This document shows positions 8,902-18,785 of a stretch of DNA of 41,850 nt, in pieces. Position numbers and translations under genes: made by a program. The first letter of the stretch is position 1; every line of letters starts with the position of its first letter. The stretch comes from an uncultured Clostridia bacterium (GTDB lineage Bacteria; Bacillota; Clostridia; Christensenellales; UBA1242): assembly GCA_947629505.1 (NCBI GenBank), contig CANRDW010000004.1, forward strand, positions 1 to 41,850. Direction: 5' to 3'. The notes beneath the pieces are model-generated. The model was given only the letters and a program-made list of their open reading frames with translations, was not told the origin of the DNA and did not search any database.

Positions 8902-9252
8902 ATGAAAAAAGTTTTATACACGATTTTGTCAATTTTGTCGATAATATATATTGGCTTTATGTGCGTGGATGTTATTCGCAGAGCAAATCCACAGTTTCTT
9001 GCGGACATGGGCTGGTTTACAAAAATTTATGAGTGCATCGTAAGTTTTGGCGGCATTGCAATCATCTTCTGTTTTGCTCTTGTCAATTTTGCGGGAAGCC
9101 CGCTTAAAACGGTGTTCTTCATTTTGCTTATTGTTGCAATCATCTGCTTTATAATCGTTTCAATTGTTCCAGATTTCTTTTACAATCTTTTTGGTGGAAA
9201 GGCAACAACAGAGGGCGCTGTGAATGCAGCAAGAGTTTTCCTTAAAATGTAA
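8902..9252 (+). CDS. Small membrane protein, unknown function
   Basis: About 3 TMs; ATG at 8902 preceded by atggaggag. Confidence 0.7.
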   Translation: MKKVLYTILSILSIIYIGFMCVDVIRRANPQFLADMGWFTKIYECIVSFGGIAIIFCFALVNFAGSPLKTVFFILLIVAIICFIIVSIVPDFFYNLFGGKATTEGAVNAARVFLKM

Positions 9253-9261
9253 GGGTGATTT

Positions 9262-11754
9262 GTGAAGAAAATTATTGTTGTTGATGGAAATAGTTTGGCA
9301 AATAGGGCATTCTACGCAATGCCTTATTTATCTAATAGGCAAAAAGAGCCTTCTGGAGCGGTTTTTGGGTTTGCAAATTTGCTTGTAAAACTTATTTCAA
9401 CCACGAGGCCAGACTATATTGCCGTTGCTTTCGACCACGCTCGAAAGACTTTCAGAAATGAAATTTATGCCGATTATAAGGCAAAACGAAAGGAAACTCC
9501 GCCGGATCTTGTTGCACAATTTCCTGTTATTAAAAAAATGTTGGATGTTATGGGCATCAAAATTTTTGAAAAAGCGGGGATTGAAGCGGACGACATTATT
9601 GGCACGATTTCAAGAAACAGCGGCATTGAAAACATCCTTGTTTCTGGGGACAGGGATCTGTTGCAACTTATAAATGACACAACTTCTGTGTGGCTTACAA
9701 GAAAGGGCGTGACTGAAACAGAACTTTTCGACAAAAACAATCTTCAAGAGAAATTTGGTGTGACTGCACAGGGCGTGGTGGAACTTAAAGCGCTCATGGG
9801 CGACCAAAGTGACAATATTCCCGGGATTGCCGGCGTTGGCGAGAAAACGGCATTGTCTTTGATTCAGGAATACGGATCTTTGGATGTGGTGTATGAAAAT
9901 ATATCCAAAATTTCTGGAAAACTGCAAGAAAAACTTTCAAATGGCAAGAATGACGCCTATATGTCAAAACAACTTGCCACAATCAAAACCGATTGTGAAA
10001 TTGGCTTTGATTTAAAGGATTGTGAATATGTCTATCCGTTTTCGCAAGAAGTGAGAGATTTCTTCGATGATTGGGATTTTCGAAGTCTTGTTTCAAGACA
10101 GGATATTTTTGGGCAATATGTCAAAGAAAAGTCAGAAACTGTGAAAATCTGCCTTGAAAACAAACAGGCGTTGTTGTCCTTTAAAGAAAAAATCAAAGAT
10201 GTGCTGTGTTATAACCTTGAAAATATGGAATTTTCAACAAAAGACGGCGAAAATTATTTTATTCAAAAAGAGATAAATTTGTTTTCAAACACGCTTGATT
10301 TGAAAGATGTTTTATTGGAATTTAAAGATGTTTTTGAGGATAAAAACATTTTGAAAATCACAAATTCTTCTAAACAAGATATAAAAATTTTAAAGGATTT
10401 AAACATTCAGTTAAACAACTTTTTTGACCTTGAAATAGCAAGATATGTGCTGTTTGCAGGCTTGCCAAAAGCCCCACTTTTGAAAGTTGAAGAATTTGTG
10501 AAAAACAAAGATATTCTTTTGAAGCAAATGCACGATGAAGGTGTTTTTGAAATTTACAATGAAATTGAAATTCCGCTTGTGAAAATTCTTGCGGATATGG
10601 AAGAAGAGGGCTTTAAAATCAATGAATCTGAATTGGATGTTTTGCAGCAGAAATATGACAGCGAACTTTCCTCTTTGTCGCAGCAAATCTATGCGCTTGC
10701 GGGCGAAACTTTCAATATAAACTCGCCAAAACAGGTTGCAAACATTTTGTTTGACAAACTTGGATTGAAAAGTTTTAACAACAAAAAACAATCCACAAAT
10801 TTTGCTGTTTTGGATGAGATGAGGTGGCAGCATGAGATTGTTGAACTTATCATCTCACACAGAAAACTTTCCAAACTTGTCAGCACTTATATAAATGTTT
10901 ACAAGCGAATTTGTGACGCGAGTGGCCCTGTTGTGCACACTGTTTTCAATCAAACTCTCACTTCAACGGGCAGGCTTTCAAGCAGTGAGCCAAACATGCA
11001 AAACATTCCAACGCGAAATGAAGAGGGGCGCAACCTTCGAAAAATCTTCATTTCAAAATATGATGACGGTCGAATAATCTCGGCGGACTACAATCAAATT
11101 GAACTGAGGCTTCTTGCCAATATGGCACAGGAAGAGAGTATGATTGATGCTTATAAGCATGGCGTGGATATTCACACAAAAACTGCGAGTGAAATTTTTG
11201 GCGTGCCGGTTGAAAAAGTGACAGCAGAGCAGCGCCGCGATGCAAAAGCGGTCAATTTTGGCATAATTTATGGAATTTCCGATTTTGGACTTTCTCAAAA
11301 CATTAAATCAAGCAGAAACAAGGCAAAAAACTATATTGAAAACTATTTCAATCGTTATCCAAAAATCAAAGTGTTTATGGACAAAAATGTCAATTTTGCA
11401 AAGGAGCATGGGTTTGTGCGCTCTTATTTTGGCAGAATTAGGCATATTCCAGAAATCAAAGCATCAAATGTCATGGTCAGAAAGTTTGGAGAGCGCGTTG
11501 CCATGAACATGCCACTTCAAGGCACGGCATCTGATATCATCAAAAAGGCGATGGTGGAGGTTGGAAAGCGTCTTGAGGGCATGGATAGTCATGTTATTTT
11601 GCAAATTCATGACGAACTTATTGTCGATTGTCCGCGTGACGAAGTTGAAAAAGTTGAGCGCATTTTAAAAGAATGCATGGAAAATGTTTGCAGTTTTGAA
11701 GTGCCACTGACTGTGTCTGTAAGCAGCGGCAAAAATCTTTTTGAATGTAAATAA
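9262..11754 (+). CDS. polA: DNA polymerase I
   Basis: 5'-3' exonuclease domain (VDGNSLANRAFYA, GDRDLLQL); polymerase motifs DYNQIELRLLA, RRDAKAVNFGIIYG, QIHDELIVD. Confidence 0.97.
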   Translation: MKKIIVVDGNSLANRAFYAMPYLSNRQKEPSGAVFGFANLLVKLISTTRPDYIAVAFDHARKTFRNEIYADYKAKRKETPPDLVAQFPVIKKMLDVMGIKIFEKAGIEADDIIGTISRNSGIENILVSGDRDLLQLINDTTSVWLTRKGVTETELFDKNNLQEKFGVTAQGVVELKALMGDQSDNIPGIAGVGEKTALSLIQEYGSLDVVYENISKISGKLQEKLSNGKNDAYMSKQLATIKTDCEIGFDLKDCEYVYPFSQEVRDFFDDWDFRSLVSRQDIFGQYVKEKSETVKICLENKQALLSFKEKIKDVLCYNLENMEFSTKDGENYFIQKEINLFSNTLDLKDVLLEFKDVFEDKNILKITNSSKQDIKILKDLNIQLNNFFDLEIARYVLFAGLPKAPLLKVEEFVKNKDILLKQMHDEGVFEIYNEIEIPLVKILADMEEEGFKINESELDVLQQKYDSELSSLSQQIYALAGETFNINSPKQVANILFDKLGLKSFNNKKQSTNFAVLDEMRWQHEIVELIISHRKLSKLVSTYINVYKRICDASGPVVHTVFNQTLTSTGRLSSSEPNMQNIPTRNEEGRNLRKIFISKYDDGRIISADYNQIELRLLANMAQEESMIDAYKHGVDIHTKTASEIFGVPVEKVTAEQRRDAKAVNFGIIYGISDFGLSQNIKSSRNKAKNYIENYFNRYPKIKVFMDKNVNFAKEHGFVRSYFGRIRHIPEIKASNVMVRKFGERVAMNMPLQGTASDIIKKAMVEVGKRLEGMDSHVILQIHDELIVDCPRDEVEKVERILKECMENVCSFEVPLTVSVSSGKNLFECK

Positions 11755-11773
11755 AAAAATTTTATTATTTTAT

Positions 11774-11802
11774 TTGACTAATTTGCAAAATTTAGATAAA
11801 AT
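11774..11802 (+). promoter_or_regulatory. Sigma-A-type promoter for ruvX
   Basis: TTGACT (11774-11779), 17 nt spacer, TAAAAT (11797-11802). Confidence 0.55.
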
Positions 11803-11816
11803 AAGAATGGTGATAT

Positions 11817-12242
11817 ATGCAATATTCAAGACTTATGGGGTTAGATTATGGAAAAACAAGGATTGGCGTGGCATTCACGGATTTGTCCGCTACAATCGCA
11901 ACGGCTGACCATATCTACAAATCTTGTGGGCTTGAAAAAGATATTTGCTATTTCGCCAACTTGATTAAGGAGAAATCTGTAAGCAAGGTTGTGTTTGGGC
12001 TTCCGCTTAACACTGACGGAACTGAATGCGAAATGACGGCTGTGGTCAAAGATTTTGCCGAACAACTTGCAAAAGCCACAAATGTTGGAATTGCCTTTCA
12101 GGACGAGCGCTACACATCTTTGGAAGCAGAAGAACTTTTAAAAGAAGCCAAAATCAAGTGGGAGAAGCGAAAGGAACTTTTAGATAAAGTTTCAGCGCAA
12201 ATAATATTGCAAAATTATCTGAACGAAAATCCAAAAAAATAA
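11817..12242 (+). CDS. ruvX: RuvX/YqgF Holliday junction resolvase-like protein
   Basis: MGLDYGKTRIGVAFTD, VFGLPLNTDGTE, QDERYTSLEAE. Confidence 0.93.
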   Translation: MQYSRLMGLDYGKTRIGVAFTDLSATIATADHIYKSCGLEKDICYFANLIKEKSVSKVVFGLPLNTDGTECEMTAVVKDFAEQLAKATNVGIAFQDERYTSLEAEELLKEAKIKWEKRKELLDKVSAQIILQNYLNENPKK

Positions 12243-12254
12243 AGGAGAAAGATT

Positions 12255-12638
12255 ATGGATAAGAAAAAAATTCAGAAAATTGAAGAAGTTTCAGACAAAG
12301 TTGAAGAAGAACTTGCCAACTTGGACATTATTGACATTCTTTTGGATGAGGACAACAAAGATCCAATCGTTTTAGTTGACGGAAACGGCAGAAGATTGTC
12401 TTTTGAACAAATTGCGGTTATTCCTTACAACGACAAACTCTATGCAATTTTAAAGCCAATCGACCATATTGACAATGTTGAGGACGATGAAGCAATCGTG
12501 TTCTATGTTCAAGAAGAAAGAGGCAAAGACCCTGTTTTGATGGTTGAAACTGATGAAAAAGTTGCAATCGATGTATTTGAAGAATACTACAACCTTCTTG
12601 ATGAAGCCGAAGACAAAAAGAAGAAAAAGAAAAAATAA
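12255..12638 (+). CDS. DUF1292 (YrzB-like) protein
   Basis: LDEDNKDPIVLVDGNGRRLSFEQIAVIPYNDKLYAILKP; follows ruvX. Confidence 0.85.
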   Translation: MDKKKIQKIEEVSDKVEEELANLDIIDILLDEDNKDPIVLVDGNGRRLSFEQIAVIPYNDKLYAILKPIDHIDNVEDDEAIVFYVQEERGKDPVLMVETDEKVAIDVFEEYYNLLDEAEDKKKKKKK

Positions 12639-12714
12639 TTATTTGAATAATTTTACCTCTTTTTGACAAAATATAATTACAAGGTTATATGCCTTGAAAA
12701 AGGGAGGTAAAACT

Positions 12715-12867
12715 ATGTTTGGTAGAAAAAAGGCAAAGATGAAAAACAGCGAAGCCGCTATGGAAAGCACAAACTCTTCTGCTAAGTCCAAAACATCAAA
12801 CTGTGGTGCGAAGGCTAAATGCGGAAGTTGTGGAAAGAAAAAGTCTTCTGCAAAAGCGAGCAAATAG
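12715..12867 (+). CDS. 50-aa Lys/Cys-rich small protein (absent from supplied ORF track)
   Basis: MFGRKKAKMKNSEAAMESTNSSAKSKTSNCGAKAKCGSCGKKKSSAKASK*; strong RBS agggaggtaaaact; promoter-like TTGACA (12663) - TTATAT (12685); terminator follows. Confidence 0.75.
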   Translation: MFGRKKAKMKNSEAAMESTNSSAKSKTSNCGAKAKCGSCGKKKSSAKASK

Positions 12868-12884
12868 TTTAAACCTGCTTAAAA

Positions 12885-12914
12885 AACCACACATTTTTTT
12901 TGTGTGGCTTTTTT
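12885..12914. terminator. Terminator hairpin between convergent genes
   Basis: CCACACA...TGTGTGG stem followed by cttttttata (+); A-rich on the other side. Confidence 0.8.
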
Positions 12915-13767
12915 ATATCTTCCAATCGTCTGGAAAGTCAACCGAGATGTTGATTTGCTGCTTTGTGCGGAAATGCTCAAAAGAAATTTCCTTTAAAATC
13001 AAAAAAGCGTGTTCTTGGGCGTTTCCATATATGCTATCGCCAACGATTGCATGACCGCAAGAGGCCATGTGCAAGCGAATTTGATGAGTTCTGCCCGTTT
13101 CCAATTTGAATTTAGCAAGACAGGTGTTTTCATAATTTTTCACAGGGAAAACATGTGTGATTGCGGGCTTTCCTTCGCTTGAGATGATGCGTTTATGCTC
13201 ATTAACTCCGTCTTTTGCCACGGTTAAAATTGGCTTGTTGATGGAAAATGGGCTGTCAAGGTTGCCTTCGCAGAGGGCATAATAAGTTTTGTTCAGTTTG
13301 ATTTTGTTGTAGGCAAGCACATTCTTTGCAATCACAACAATTCCTGCCGTTTCTCTGTCCAAGCGACCGACAATTCTCAGCACAAAATTTTTGTCCTTTT
13401 CAAGCATATATTTCATGACTTGTCCGCCAAGATTGTCATAGAAATGCGAGCGACTTGGCGTGCTGGAGAGATTGTGCGGCTTGTTGACGATGAAATAATC
13501 ATCATCTTCAAACAGAATATTGAGTTTGCCGTCACAAAGGGCGATGTCAGTCGATTTGTTTGGGCTTTTTAAAATTTCCAAAACGTCATTTTTGCTGATT
13601 TTTGCTCTAATATTCACAAATTGCCCATTCAATTTTATTGAATTTGGAGTGTTTCGCAGATTTTTGATGTAATTTTCCGAAAATTTAAGATTTTTGAGAA
13701 AAAAATAAACAGTGTTCTGTTTTAAGTTTTGCAAATCGTCAATTTCAATTCTTTCAAACTCTGTCAT
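12913..13767 (-). CDS. RluA/RluD-family pseudouridine synthase
   Basis: VGRLDRETAGIVVIAKN, ETGRTHQIRLHMASCGHAIVGDSIYG; S4-like N-terminus. Confidence 0.93.
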   Translation of the reverse strand: MTEFERIEIDDLQNLKQNTVYFFLKNLKFSENYIKNLRNTPNSIKLNGQFVNIRAKISKNDVLEILKSPNKSTDIALCDGKLNILFEDDDYFIVNKPHNLSSTPSRSHFYDNLGGQVMKYMLEKDKNFVLRIVGRLDRETAGIVVIAKNVLAYNKIKLNKTYYALCEGNLDSPFSINKPILTVAKDGVNEHKRIISSEGKPAITHVFPVKNYENTCLAKFKLETGRTHQIRLHMASCGHAIVGDSIYGNAQEHAFLILKEISFEHFRTKQQINISVDFPDDWKI

Positions 13768-13822
13768 AACACTATTTTATCACACTTTGCCGTGTGCTGG
13801 CAAATAAATTGCTTAAATTTGG

Positions 13823-13851
13823 TTGACTTAAAAGATTTTATATGTTAGAAT
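13823..13851 (+). promoter_or_regulatory. Promoter of the pheS T-box transcript
   Basis: TTGACT, 17 nt spacer, TAGAAT. Confidence 0.7.
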
Positions 13852-13857
13852 ATTTCC

Positions 13858-14098
13858 ATTAAAGGCGAAGATAAAAGACAAGTAAATTTTGTGCGTTTCT
13901 TCCAGAGAGTCTGTGGCGCTGAAATACAGACAGAAACAGCAATTTTGAATTCACTTTTTAAGCCGCACTTTGAAGGCGTTTGCTGTGTAGGAGTTGCCGT
14001 TTGCGCTGCGTAAAAGCGTTTAATGAGGCAGAAGTTTTCTGCGAAGTTAGGTGGTACCACGATTTTTCAGTCGTCCTAATATTTGGGGCGATTTTTTT
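13858..14098 (+). ncRNA. T-box leader (tRNA-Phe specific)
   Basis: T-box AGGTGGTACCACG (14049-14061); candidate specifier TTC (13950-13952) in gaaTTCac; AGAGAG motif in stem I; terminator-like CGTCC...GGGGCGATTTTTTT; directly upstream of pheS. Confidence 0.92.
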
Positions 14099-14109
14099 AT
14101 GGAGGGGAA

Positions 14110-15129
14110 ATGAAAAAGAAACTTGAACAAATCAAAGAGAATGCAATTAAAGAGATAAAGGCGCTTGATGGGCTTAAAGAACTTGATGAAGTGCGTGTGA
14201 AATATCTTGGGAAAACGGGAGAACTCACTGCAATTTTGCGCGGGATGAAAGATGTTCCTGCAGAGGATAGGCGTGAGGTTGGAAGCCTTGCCAATATGGT
14301 GAGAGAGAGCATTGAAAAAGCGCTGTCACAAAAATGGGCTGACCTTGAAAACGCACAACTTCTTGCCGATATGGAAAAGGAAAAAGTTGACATAACCTTG
14401 CCAAGCACGGGGACTAAAAAGGGAAGTCTTCATCCTTTGACACGCTTCAACAACAAATTTATGGAAATTTGCGTGGAGATGGGCTTCACAGTGATTCAAG
14501 GGCCGGAGATTGAAACGGATTATTACAATTTCGAAGCATTAAATGTGCCAAAAAACCATCCAGCACGCGATATGCAGGATTCTTTCTACATCACGGACAA
14601 CATTTTGATGCGCACACAAACTTCAAATATGCAAATTCGTGCCATGGAGAAAATGAAGCCTCCTTTCAAGGTTGTTTGTCCGGGCAGGGTGTATAGAAAT
14701 GACAGCGACAGTTCGCATTCGCCAATCTTTAATCAATTTGAGGCGCTTGTCATTGATGAAAACATTGGAATGAAAGATTTGATGTTTATGATAAAAGAAA
14801 TTCTTAAAAAACTTTATGGGGATGACATAAAAATCAGAGTGCGTCCATCATATTTCCCATTCACAGAGCCTTCAATTGAAATTGATGCAACATGTCAGAT
14901 GTGTCAGGGCAAAGGCTGCAATCTTTGCAAAGGCACAGGCTTTTCAGAATTTTTTGCAGCAGGCATTGTCAATCCAAAAGTTTTGGAAATGAGCGGAATT
15001 GACAGCAAAAAATACAGCGGCTTTGCTTTTGGGCCGGGGATTGACAGAAGCGTTATGGTGACAAACAAAATTCCAAACATCAAATATTTGTTTAGAAATG
15101 ATATGCGTTTCTTAAAACAGATGAGATAA
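14110..15129 (+). CDS. pheS: Phenylalanyl-tRNA synthetase alpha subunit
   Basis: HPLTRF, GPEIETDYYNFEALN, HPARDMQDSFY, FNQFEALVIDE, FAFGPGIDRSVM; start at 14110 after ggagggg. Confidence 0.97.
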   Translation: MKKKLEQIKENAIKEIKALDGLKELDEVRVKYLGKTGELTAILRGMKDVPAEDRREVGSLANMVRESIEKALSQKWADLENAQLLADMEKEKVDITLPSTGTKKGSLHPLTRFNNKFMEICVEMGFTVIQGPEIETDYYNFEALNVPKNHPARDMQDSFYITDNILMRTQTSNMQIRAMEKMKPPFKVVCPGRVYRNDSDSSHSPIFNQFEALVIDENIGMKDLMFMIKEILKKLYGDDIKIRVRPSYFPFTEPSIEIDATCQMCQGKGCNLCKGTGFSEFFAAGIVNPKVLEMSGIDSKKYSGFAFGPGIDRSVMVTNKIPNIKYLFRNDMRFLKQMR

Positions 15130-15176
15130 CATATTTTGTGGTGGTATGCATTGCATACTACACCATATCTTGTAAT
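15130..15176. repeat. Palindromic intergenic repeat, copy A
   Basis: GTGGTATGC-att-GCATACTAC hairpin; ATTGCATACTACACcATATcTTGT shared with copy B. Confidence 0.65.
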
Positions 15177-15193
15177 TTAAAGGAGATTTGATT

Positions 15194-17608
15194 ATGAAAG
15201 TTACGTATAATTGGCTGAATGACTTTGTGGATTTGAAAGGAATTTCACCAGAAGAAGTTGCAAAAAAATTGACTGTTTGTGGCTTTGAAGTTGAGGATGT
15301 CATCTATTTAAACAAGCATCTTCATGATGTCTATGTTGGACATATTGACAAGATTGAAAAACATCCAGAGGCGGACAGACTTGTGGTTTGCCAAGTTGAT
15401 GTTGGCTTTAAAAAAGTGCAAATCATCACATCTGCCACTAACGTGTTTGAGGGTGCAAATGTTCCTGTTTCTTTGGATGGAGCCGATCTTGCAAATGGAG
15501 TGAAGATTAAGCCTACAAATTTCAGAGGCATTCAAAGTGATGGAATGTTTTGCTCGGGCGAAGAACTTGGCATCGATGAAAATTATTTTGAGGGTGCTGG
15601 GGTCAATGGAATTTTGATTTTGCCATCTTCATTTAAGGCGGGTGATAAAATTGAGGATGCTTTGATGCTCAACGATGTTGTTTTTGACATCAATGTCACG
15701 CCAAATCGTCCAGATTGCAACAGCGTTGTTGGAATTGCACATGAAATCTGCGCCATTTTCGGGCTGCCTTTTAAAGATTTTGATGTTTCTTATAAGACTG
15801 TTGGGGGAAATGTAAACAACTTTATTTCAGTTGATGTTCAAACAAAAAACTGTCCAAGATATATGGCGGCTTATGTAAAAAACATCAAACTTGAACGCAG
15901 CCCACTTTGGCTTAGAAGCAGGCTTTTTGGCGTTGATATTAAAACAATAAACACAATGGTTGACATTACAAACTACATTTTGATTGAACAAGGTCAGCCG
16001 ATGCACGCTTTCGATTATCGTTATCTTGACGGCAAAAAGATTGTTGTGCGTCAGGCAAAACAGGGCGAAAAACTTGCCGTTTTAAATGGAAACACCTATG
16101 ATCTTGACGAAGATGTTATGGTGATTGCTGATGAAAACAAGCCTGTTGTTATTGCGGGAACAATTGGCGGAGTGAACAGCGCTGTTGCAGATGACACAAC
16201 TGAAAGTGTGTTTGAATGCGCGGTGTTTGACCTTAAAAGTGTGAGATTGACTGCCAAAAAATTTGGACTTAGAACAGACTCTTCCGCAAGATATGAAAAA
16301 GGCGTGAACATCAACTCTCCAACCTTGGCACTTAGGCGCGCGCTTCATCTTGTAAATCAACTCCATTGCGGAGAAATTGTGGACGGAATTATTGACAAGT
16401 GTTCTAAAAAACTTGGCGAAACAGAAACTTTAAACATTTCTTATTCCAAGGTTTGCAAAATTCTTGGTGTGGACATTCCAAAAGAGAAGATGCTGCAAAT
16501 TTTAAATGGGCTTGGCATAGTCACAACATTTAAAGGCGAGGATGTGATGATTTGCAAGCCTCCAATTCTTCGCGAGGACATCAAAAACGCCAACGATATT
16601 GCCGAAGAAGTGATCAGAATTTATGGCTATGATGTTTACAGTGACATGAAAGGCGGGCTTTTTGAAAATTGCACAACCACAATCGGACAATTTGAGCCGC
16701 GTCTTGTTATGGAAAACAATTTTAAAAACATTCTTGTTGACGCAGGCTTTTATGAAACTTTGAACTATTCACTTTACACGGCATCTGCTTGTGATAAACT
16801 TCTTATTCCAGAGAATGACGAACGCAGAAAAGTGATTAAAATTGCAAATCCAATCAGCGAAGATATGTCAACTGTCAGAACAGTTATGGCTCACGCACTT
16901 TTGTTGGATGTGGCATACAATCTTTCAGTGGGAAACAAAGATTTGAGATTTTTTGAAACCGGGAGGGTGTATTTGCCAAAAGAATTGCCACTGAAAGAAC
17001 TTCCTGTTGAAAACAACAGACTTTCATTTGCAGTTTGCGAGCAAGGTTATGACTTTTTCAAACTTAAAGGTGTGGTTGAAAATTTGCTTATTGGCACATC
17101 GCTTTCATACACGCTTAAACGCAGTGCGCAGCCATATCTTCACAGCGGAGTGAGTGCAGATATCGTTGCTGAAGATGGCGCAATAGTTGGCCATTTTGGG
17201 AAAATCCACAAGAGCGTGCTTAAAAATTATGACATAACTTCAGATGTATATTATGGCGAACTTGACACAGATTATCTTGCATCTCTTCCAGAAAAGGCGT
17301 ATGCAACAAAAGAAATCTCAAAATTTCCTGCGGTTGAGAGAGATATTGCCATTGTTGTGGATGAAAATATTGACAACGCAACCTTGACGTCAGCAATAAA
17401 ATCTGCTTGTGGAAAAATTTTCTATGACGTTCAACTTTTTGATGTGTATAGAAGTGAGGCGCTTGGCGAGGGCAAAAAGAGCATGGCTTACAAGATTGTG
17501 TTTATGAGTGAAGAGAAAACTTTGACGGGTGATGAAATCACCGCTCAGGTGAATAAAGTTGTTAGAACTTTGGAATACAAGTTTGGCGCAAAACTTAGAG
17601 AGATTTAG
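15194..17608 (+). CDS. pheT: Phenylalanyl-tRNA synthetase beta subunit
   Basis: N-terminal tRNA-binding EMAP-like domain, B3/B4, B5 and FDX-ACB domains; follows pheS; RBS aaaggag. Confidence 0.97.
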   Translation: MKVTYNWLNDFVDLKGISPEEVAKKLTVCGFEVEDVIYLNKHLHDVYVGHIDKIEKHPEADRLVVCQVDVGFKKVQIITSATNVFEGANVPVSLDGADLANGVKIKPTNFRGIQSDGMFCSGEELGIDENYFEGAGVNGILILPSSFKAGDKIEDALMLNDVVFDINVTPNRPDCNSVVGIAHEICAIFGLPFKDFDVSYKTVGGNVNNFISVDVQTKNCPRYMAAYVKNIKLERSPLWLRSRLFGVDIKTINTMVDITNYILIEQGQPMHAFDYRYLDGKKIVVRQAKQGEKLAVLNGNTYDLDEDVMVIADENKPVVIAGTIGGVNSAVADDTTESVFECAVFDLKSVRLTAKKFGLRTDSSARYEKGVNINSPTLALRRALHLVNQLHCGEIVDGIIDKCSKKLGETETLNISYSKVCKILGVDIPKEKMLQILNGLGIVTTFKGEDVMICKPPILREDIKNANDIAEEVIRIYGYDVYSDMKGGLFENCTTTIGQFEPRLVMENNFKNILVDAGFYETLNYSLYTASACDKLLIPENDERRKVIKIANPISEDMSTVRTVMAHALLLDVAYNLSVGNKDLRFFETGRVYLPKELPLKELPVENNRLSFAVCEQGYDFFKLKGVVENLLIGTSLSYTLKRSAQPYLHSGVSADIVAEDGAIVGHFGKIHKSVLKNYDITSDVYYGELDTDYLASLPEKAYATKEISKFPAVERDIAIVVDENIDNATLTSAIKSACGKIFYDVQLFDVYRSEALGEGKKSMAYKIVFMSEEKTLTGDEITAQVNKVVRTLEYKFGAKLREI

Positions 17609-17658
17609 TGGTGTTATGCAATAAAACTCATTGCATACTACACAATATATTGTGTTTG
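17609..17658. repeat. Palindromic intergenic repeat, copy B
   Basis: TATGCAAT..ATTGCATA inverted repeat plus perfect palindrome ACACAATATATTGTGT (17640-17655); begins right after the pheT stop. Confidence 0.7.
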
Positions 17659-17666
17659 GAGTGAAA

Positions 17667-18785
17667 ATGATTTATCTTGATAATGCAGCAACTACAAAGA
17701 TGTTTGACGAGTGTGTGCAAACTTTTCGCACATATTCTTGTGACAAATTTTTCAATCCATCTGCACTTTCTATTGCGTCAATGGATGTTCAAAAAGACAT
17801 CGCCAAGGTGAGCAAATTTTTGCTTGAAAAAATTGGCGCGAATGTTGGAGATATCATCTACACGGGGTGTGCAACTGAAAGCAACAATCTTGCAATTAAG
17901 GGGAGCATGCGAAATGGCGCTTGGGAGTATGTTTTCTCATCCGGCGAGCATCCTTCTGTATATAATGTTGCAAAAAAGTTGGAACAAGATGGCTGTCTTG
18001 TTCACTTTGTTCCTCTTAAAAGTGACGGCACTTGTGATTTGGAAGAACTGAAAAAAGTGTTAAATGAAAAAACAAGGCTTATCAGCATCATGCATGTCAG
18101 CAATGAAACAGGTGCAATCAACGACTTGGCTGAAATTTCAAAATTGAAACAGCAATTTTGTCCAAAGGCAGTTTTGCATGTTGATGGTGTTCAGGCGTTT
18201 ATGAAAATTCCTTTCAAATTGTCGCAGACTTTGGTTGATTTGTATTCGTTCAGCGCACATAAAATCCACGGGCCAAAGGGAATTGCCGGGCTTTATGTCA
18301 AAAATAAAGGGGCGCTTAAAGAGTTGTTTCAGGGTGGTGGACAGCAGTTTAATCTGCGTTCTGGCACAGAAAATGTTGCCGGAATAATGCAACTTCAAAC
18401 TGCCGTTTCCTTGATTGATGTTGAGAAAAATTTTGAAAATGTGAAAAATTTGAAAAACGCCTTTAAAAAAGGCATTTCTTCGGATGGGGTTGTTGTGCAT
18501 GATTTTGATGGCTCGCCTTACATATTGAATTTGATGTTCTTTGGCGTTAAGGGTGAAACTATGCTTCACGCACTTGAAGAAAAGGGTGTGATTGTTGGGC
18601 TTGGCAGCGCTTGTTCAGCGAAAAAAGCGGGAAATCGCATTTTGGAAGAGATTGGCTTTTCAAAAGATGAGATTATTTCAAGTGTTCGAATAAGTTTCAA
18701 TGCTTACATGAGCGAAAATGAGGTGACGGACGCTGCAAAAATTATCAGTGATGTCTATGCGGACATAAAAAGAAGGGTGCAATGA
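17667..18785 (+). CDS. Cysteine desulfurase (NifS/IscS family)
   Basis: MIYLDNAATTK, ATESNNLAIKG, SAHKIHGPKGIAGLYVK, GSACSAKK. Confidence 0.95.
   Translation: MIYLDNAATTKMFDECVQTFRTYSCDKFFNPSALSIASMDVQKDIAKVSKFLLEKIGANVGDIIYTGCATESNNLAIKGSMRNGAWEYVFSSGEHPSVYNVAKKLEQDGCLVHFVPLKSDGTCDLEELKKVLNEKTRLISIMHVSNETGAINDLAEISKLKQQFCPKAVLHVDGVQAFMKIPFKLSQTLVDLYSFSAHKIHGPKGIAGLYVKNKGALKELFQGGGQQFNLRSGTENVAGIMQLQTAVSLIDVEKNFENVKNLKNAFKKGISSDGVVVHDFDGSPYILNLMFFGVKGETMLHALEEKGVIVGLGSACSAKKAGNRILEEIGFSKDEIISSVRISFNAYMSENEVTDAAKIISDVYADIKRRVQ

Noticed and set aside
10411-10833. 140-aa antisense ORF inside polA
   Set aside because: Codon-bias shadow of a long low-GC gene; no RBS, no domain. The same applies to most >60-aa antisense ORFs in recN, pheT, gap and the portal gene.
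12596-12638. Poly-lysine A-rich end of the DUF1292 gene as a phase-variable tract
   Set aside because: The A-tracts are interrupted by G and lie at the extreme C-terminus; slippage would have little effect.
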